Assembly: GCA_025594325.1 (NCBI GenBank)
Contig: JANHCV010000003.1
Coordinates: 2,480,001 to 2,544,000 of the forward strand
DNA from: Blastocladiella emersonii ATCC 22665
Lineage: Eukaryota > Blastocladiomycota > Blastocladiomycetes > Blastocladiales > Blastocladiaceae
Direction: 5' to 3'
DNA length: 64,000 nt
Part shown: positions 60,496-64,000 of the stretch, one piece after another
How positions within the stretch are numbered: the first letter of the stretch is position 1
How the letters are laid out: each line of letters opens with the position of its first letter
Notes under the pieces: model-generated
Seen by the model: the letters and a program-made list of their open reading frames with translations, nothing else
What the model was told of the DNA's origin: nothing
Database searches by the model: none
Translations under genes and position numbers: made by a program

Positions 60496-62829
60496 ATGGG
60501 ACTCTCCGCGCTCCGCGCCGTGGCGCTGCTGGTGCTGCTCGCCGTGGGCGGCCTGCTCGTGGCGCAGCACCGGTCCGCCGCCGACCTCGCCGCCGCGTCC
60601 CAAAAGGCGTTGCGGGACGACGCAGAGTACCGCGCCGTGCTCGCGCGCTACGCGGGGCACGCCGCGCGCATCCTGGCCTGGACGCCCGTCGCGGGGACCC
60701 CCGGGTGGGAGGGCTTCGCCGTCGACTTCTGCCCCGACCTCGCCGCAAAGCACCAGACGTGCGTCGTCACGCACCGCCGCGTGCTGCAGAACGTGTCGGG
60801 CGCCGTGCTCTTCAGCTCGACCGACCTCGACCCGGCCGACCTGCCCGCGCGCGACCTGCACCAGCCGTGGGTGCTGTACTCGGAGGTGTCGCCCGTCGAG
60901 CACCCGGAGCCGTACCACGCCCTGCGCCCCGAGGTCGTCCGCAACTTTGACTACACCATGTCGTACCGCCTCGACAGCGACTTCCCGATCCCGCCCATGG
61001 GCCGCGACCTCGTCGACGCCGTGGCCGCGCCCGTCGACGACGCCAACATCGCCGCGCGGTTCGCCGACACCCAGCGCGCGCCCGTCCTGTGGAACGCGAC
61101 CGTCTGCTCGACCGACAACCACCGCGCGTCGCTCGTCCAGCAGCTCATGGCGCGCGGCGTCGTCGTCGACACGGTCGGCCGCGACCCGAGCACGGGCAAC
61201 CCGTGCCCGACCAACGGCCGCCACATCCCCGACTCCGAAATCCCCTCCAACGGCGACCTCGTCGCGCTGATGCGCCGGTACAAGTTCGTCCTCGCCCTCG
61301 AGACGTCCAACTGCCGCGACTACGTATCGCGCACCCTGGTCCGCGCGCTGCACGCCGGCGCGATCCCGATCGTCGATGGTCCCTCCAACTACCACGCGTT
61401 CCTGCCGCACCACGACGCCGCGATCGTCGTCGACGCCGCGCCGTCGGTCGCGCACGTCGCCGAGTCCATCAAGGCGCTCGCGCGCGACCAGGCCGCGTAC
61501 ACGGCGCGCCTGCGTTCGGGCCGCCCGAACCCGGCGCCCGACGCGTGGCGCGCGCGGTGGACGTCCCCGAAACTCGCCCTCGGCCGCCGCGCCGGGTGGT
61601 GCGGCCTGTGCGCTGCCGCCATTGACGCCGAGCGCCACGTCCGCGCCGAACACGCCCACGCTGCCGCGACCGAAGCCAAGATGCGCGCCACCGAGCTCGC
61701 GCTCGCGTCGGGGCTCGCCGAGGTCGCGGCCATGCGCGAGTACCTCGCGCGCGACGACAAGGCGACGGGGCTCTCGGGGCTGTGGTTCCACAACAGCCGC
61801 GACTCTTCCTCCTCGCCCGCCTCGGGCGTCGGCAGCAGCGCGAGCAGCATGGTCGTGAACGCGACCGAGTGGCTGTCGCGCGGCCCCCTGCCCCTCCCGC
61901 GCTCACACGTCCCGCTCTCGCGCCCGCCCCCGCGGCCCGTCGTCGCGCCCGACTACTCGTGCAAGCTCGCGAAATGGGCGCCCGCGACGAACCGCGCGAC
62001 GCGGGAGCACTACGACGCGCAGTCGACGCTGCCGCCCGACTACCTCGACCACGTCTTCTTCAACGCGTCCGCCGCCGTCGCGTGGCCCAAACCACTCCGG
62101 CCGCGCCCGCGCCGCATGTCGACGCTCGCGGACCTCCACGGCGTGCGCGCCGCCGCCGAGCTCGCCCGCGAGCACGGCGGGCGGTTGCCCGCGTGGGCGC
62201 ACGACCCGGCGGCTGACCAGGCGCTCGAGCGCGCCGCGGCTGGCGGTTCCGGTGGGGCAGGGGCGGGTAGCGCGAAGCCGGATACCTCGGCCGCGGACGA
62301 GGCCGCCGCCCTGCTACTCGCGGCCAACGCCGACGGGACGGGCACGGGGCCCGCCGGCGGTGGTTCCGGCAGCGATGGAGCCGCCGGTTCCTCGGCCGAC
62401 GCGTCCTCCGGCACGCCCGCCACGGTGCGCGGCCGCCGGTTCCCGCAGTTCCTCATGGACATGGACTTCCCAACGACCGCGGCCGACGACGACGCCGACG
62501 AGTTTTTCGCGCCCGTCGACGTCGTGGACGTGCTGCTGGTCGCGGTCGCGGCGGCGGGCGCGTTTGGCGTTGTGCGCAATCTGCGCGGCGGCGAACCGCC
62601 CGCGGTCGCGGCCACGGCGCGGCCGTCAAGCTGGACGGCGATGGCGGCCAAGCTGACGGGCGGCGTGCTCGGGTCACCGACCGCGGGGTCTGCGGGCGGG
62701 AGCGCCAAGTCGCCGCGCGTGCTGCCGATGCGCCGGCAGAGCGTCGCGTACCGCGCGGTCGCCGGCGGGGCGGAAGACGTGCCGATGGTCCCCCCTTCGC
62801 AGCGGTACGACGAGACCAAGACGCTCTGA
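60496..62829 (+). CDS. GT10-family fucosyltransferase (alpha-1,3-type), membrane-anchored
   Basis: 777 residues, single exon. An N-terminal signal anchor (ALRAVALLVLLAVGGLLVA) gives type II topology in the Golgi. The GT10 core: VVRNFDYTMSYRLDSDFPIP, then KFVLALETSNCRDYVSRTLV with RALHAGAIPIVDGPSNYHAFLP; this matches the family motif in which a Glu before NS and the downstream YVTEKL-like segment bind GDP-fucose. The TEK Lys appears replaced (YVSRTL). The C-terminal third is low complexity with a second hydrophobic segment (VVDVLLVAVAAAGAFGVV), which is unusual for the family. The enzyme would transfer fucose to N-glycan or related acceptors. Absent from most Dikarya. Confidence 0.85.
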   Translation: MGLSALRAVALLVLLAVGGLLVAQHRSAADLAAASQKALRDDAEYRAVLARYAGHAARILAWTPVAGTPGWEGFAVDFCPDLAAKHQTCVVTHRRVLQNVSGAVLFSSTDLDPADLPARDLHQPWVLYSEVSPVEHPEPYHALRPEVVRNFDYTMSYRLDSDFPIPPMGRDLVDAVAAPVDDANIAARFADTQRAPVLWNATVCSTDNHRASLVQQLMARGVVVDTVGRDPSTGNPCPTNGRHIPDSEIPSNGDLVALMRRYKFVLALETSNCRDYVSRTLVRALHAGAIPIVDGPSNYHAFLPHHDAAIVVDAAPSVAHVAESIKALARDQAAYTARLRSGRPNPAPDAWRARWTSPKLALGRRAGWCGLCAAAIDAERHVRAEHAHAAATEAKMRATELALASGLAEVAAMREYLARDDKATGLSGLWFHNSRDSSSSPASGVGSSASSMVVNATEWLSRGPLPLPRSHVPLSRPPPRPVVAPDYSCKLAKWAPATNRATREHYDAQSTLPPDYLDHVFFNASAAVAWPKPLRPRPRRMSTLADLHGVRAAAELAREHGGRLPAWAHDPAADQALERAAAGGSGGAGAGSAKPDTSAADEAAALLLAANADGTGTGPAGGGSGSDGAAGSSADASSGTPATVRGRRFPQFLMDMDFPTTAADDDADEFFAPVDVVDVLLVAVAAAGAFGVVRNLRGGEPPAVAATARPSSWTAMAAKLTGGVLGSPTAGSAGGSAKSPRVLPMRRQSVAYRAVAGGAEDVPMVPPSQRYDETKTL

Positions 62830-62851
62830 ACATTACAATACAAACTTCCTA

Positions 62852-63849
62852 TTAGTGCTTCCCACCGCGCAACCGGCGTACATCCCGCTCCTCCTCCCTG
62901 ATCCTCCCGCGCACCCGTGCGAGCTCCGCGACCGCGGCCTTGAACTCGTCGCCGAGCTCGTACGCCGCGAGCGCGCGTGCGCACCGCCGGTCCGTCTCCC
63001 TGAGCACCCGCACGCGGTGCGCGAGCGCCGCCGCGACCGCCCGCGCGAGGTGCTGCACCGCGGGGTCCCTCGTCCATGCGTCGGCGCGCGCGCGGGAGGA
63101 CAGGAGGGCGAGTTTGCGCCGTGCGAGAAGGATGATCAGCGAGTAGTACGGCGTCGCGGAGCCGCGCGACGCGCACCGCGCGGCGTGCGCGGCGACGAGC
63201 GAGTGCAGGTGGTCCAGGCACTGCGTCGCCGCAGCGAGGGCGGACGACGCGGCGAAGGCGGACGCGGACGCGGGCGGGGTTGAGAGGGAGGAGGTGGGGC
63301 GGCGTAGGTCTGCCAGCAGGTGCTGCGCGTGCTGCGGGACGACGAGATCGGTCGCGATCTCTACACGCTCGGGCAGGGTCAGACGGCGGCGCTCGAGTCG
63401 TACACACTCTCTCAGCGTACCCTGCCCGCGCCCGTGCTCGAGGACACGGAGAAAGTGTCCCTTGATCGCCCGCTCGACGTCCGCGACGGATACCGACTCT
63501 CGTTCGCGGCCCAGCGCCGCCGCCTGGTACAGGACGGGCAGCCCCGCGTACACCGCGGCGGCCGGGTGCGCGCGGAGGTCGGCGTCCGTCACCTCGCCGC
63601 CGGTGTTCCCACGGCCGCCACCGGCGCCGGCGCGCGCGACGTGGTGGTTCAGGATCGCGAGCCGGAGCCACTCGCGCTTGAGGTCCGTCTACACACACGC
63701 CGCTGGCGAGTGAGCGGAGGCGGACAACCGCCAGGAAGGGGAGGCAGTCGACGCACGAGACGGTCGCGCAGCGGGTCGCTCGCGAGGTCCGCGGCCTGCT
63801 TCTGCGCGACGGCGGCCGCGAGCGCGTCGTAGTGGGGTGTTGGTGTCAT
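62852..63849 (-). CDS. Unknown helical protein
   Basis: Two exons, 63849-63757 and 63688-62852, joined in frame by a 68-nt intron (GTGCGT...GTGTAG); 309 residues. The N-terminus is MTPTPHYDALAAAVAQKQ, DLKREWLRLAILNHHVARAG spans the early second exon, and the rest is Ala/Arg/Leu-rich and likely helical (VADVERAIKGHFLRVLEHG, RLTLPERVEIATDLV, PYYSLIILLARRKLALL, ELARVRGRIREEERDVRRL). No membrane segment, no signal peptide, no known motif. Convergent with the GT10 gene, with 22 nt between stop codons. Confidence 0.7.
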
Positions 63850-63942
63850 GGCTGCCGACTCTGTCGCTGAAGAAGATGCATGGAGTGTGAAGTAGGCACG
63901 ACCAAATGAGATGTATCAAAACTGTAAGTGAGAGAAGAGAAT

Positions 63943-64000
63943 CTACTCTGCCGCCCCCGCCGCCCCCGTCGCCAGCGTCCCGACGGGCGCGTGCTCGGGG
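63943..64000 (-). CDS. C-terminal end of a gene continuing beyond the window
   Basis: Minus-strand frame PEHAPVGTLATGAAGAAE followed by TAG at 63943-63945. All third positions are G or C. Only 18 residues are visible, so no identity can be given. Confidence 0.35.
   Translation of the reverse strand, partial: PEHAPVGTLATGAAGAAE

Noticed and set aside
1-64000. CRISPR array or bacterial operon context for the TnpB-like gene
   Set aside because: No spaced direct repeats anywhere. Spliceosomal introns in almost every conserved gene show the DNA is eukaryotic.

Overview
The window is eukaryotic and most likely comes from an early-diverging, zoosporic-type fungus (Chytridiomycota or Blastocladiomycota grade). 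Reasons: the DNA is GC-rich; genes are interrupted by very short GT-AG introns (46-75 nt is typical, donors often GTACG or GTGCG, acceptors often GTAG); the gene set includes the fungal Dsc3 ubiquitin-ligase subunit, OPT transporters and a Mit1/CHD-type remodeller; and it also carries genes lost from most Dikarya, namely a Venus-flytrap class C GPCR, an MST/Hippo kinase and a GT10 fucosyltransferase. The species is not identified. No tRNA, rRNA or CRISPR array was seen.

Layout. 1-5.9 kb: the end of a membrane-anchored protein, then a 3.7-kb DNA transposon relic (484-4193) with 136-bp inverted repeats and a 7-bp target duplication. It sits directly against the 5' end of a Fanzor gene (4218-5875), a eukaryotic TnpB-family RNA-guided nuclease. 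5.9-11.7 kb: poorly coding DNA and two tandem F-box-like paralogues, one truncated. 11.7-28.5 kb: a dense block of conserved genes: DSC3, TADA1/HFI1, HUS1, UBA3, a class C GPCR, an MST kinase, LCMT1 and one unknown. 28.5-32 kb: a 5'-truncated Pif1 helicase (Helitron-like remnant) and an LRR gene. 32.4-44.2 kb: a CHD-type remodeller, an FLX1/SLC25A32 carrier and an OPT transporter. 44.2-46.7 kb: a LINE remnant and an LRR-gene fragment. 46.8-54.3 kb: an ABCC transporter and a sphingosine-kinase-like lipid kinase. 54.5-59.0 kb: a third LRR copy and a tandem array of three small undescribed paralogues sharing a SLHERF motif. 59-64 kb: VPS37 (ESCRT-I), a GT10 fucosyltransferase, an unknown gene and the end of another gene.

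The conserved genes act in protein modification (DSC3, UBA3, LCMT1), chromatin and DNA damage (TADA1, CHD, HUS1), signalling (GPCR, MST, lipid kinase), transport (FLX1, OPT, ABCC) and sorting (VPS37). Neighbouring genes are often convergent with stop codons 20-60 nt apart. Spliced models of all conserved genes keep frame exactly. In contrast the transposon, the Fanzor N-terminus, the Pif1 relic and the LRR copies carry single-base frameshifts, so these breaks look like real decay of accessory genes rather than general sequencing error.

The most notable system is the Fanzor locus: an intact RuvC/zinc-finger half, a shifted N-terminus, a candidate structured 3' RNA region and an adjoining transposon insertion.
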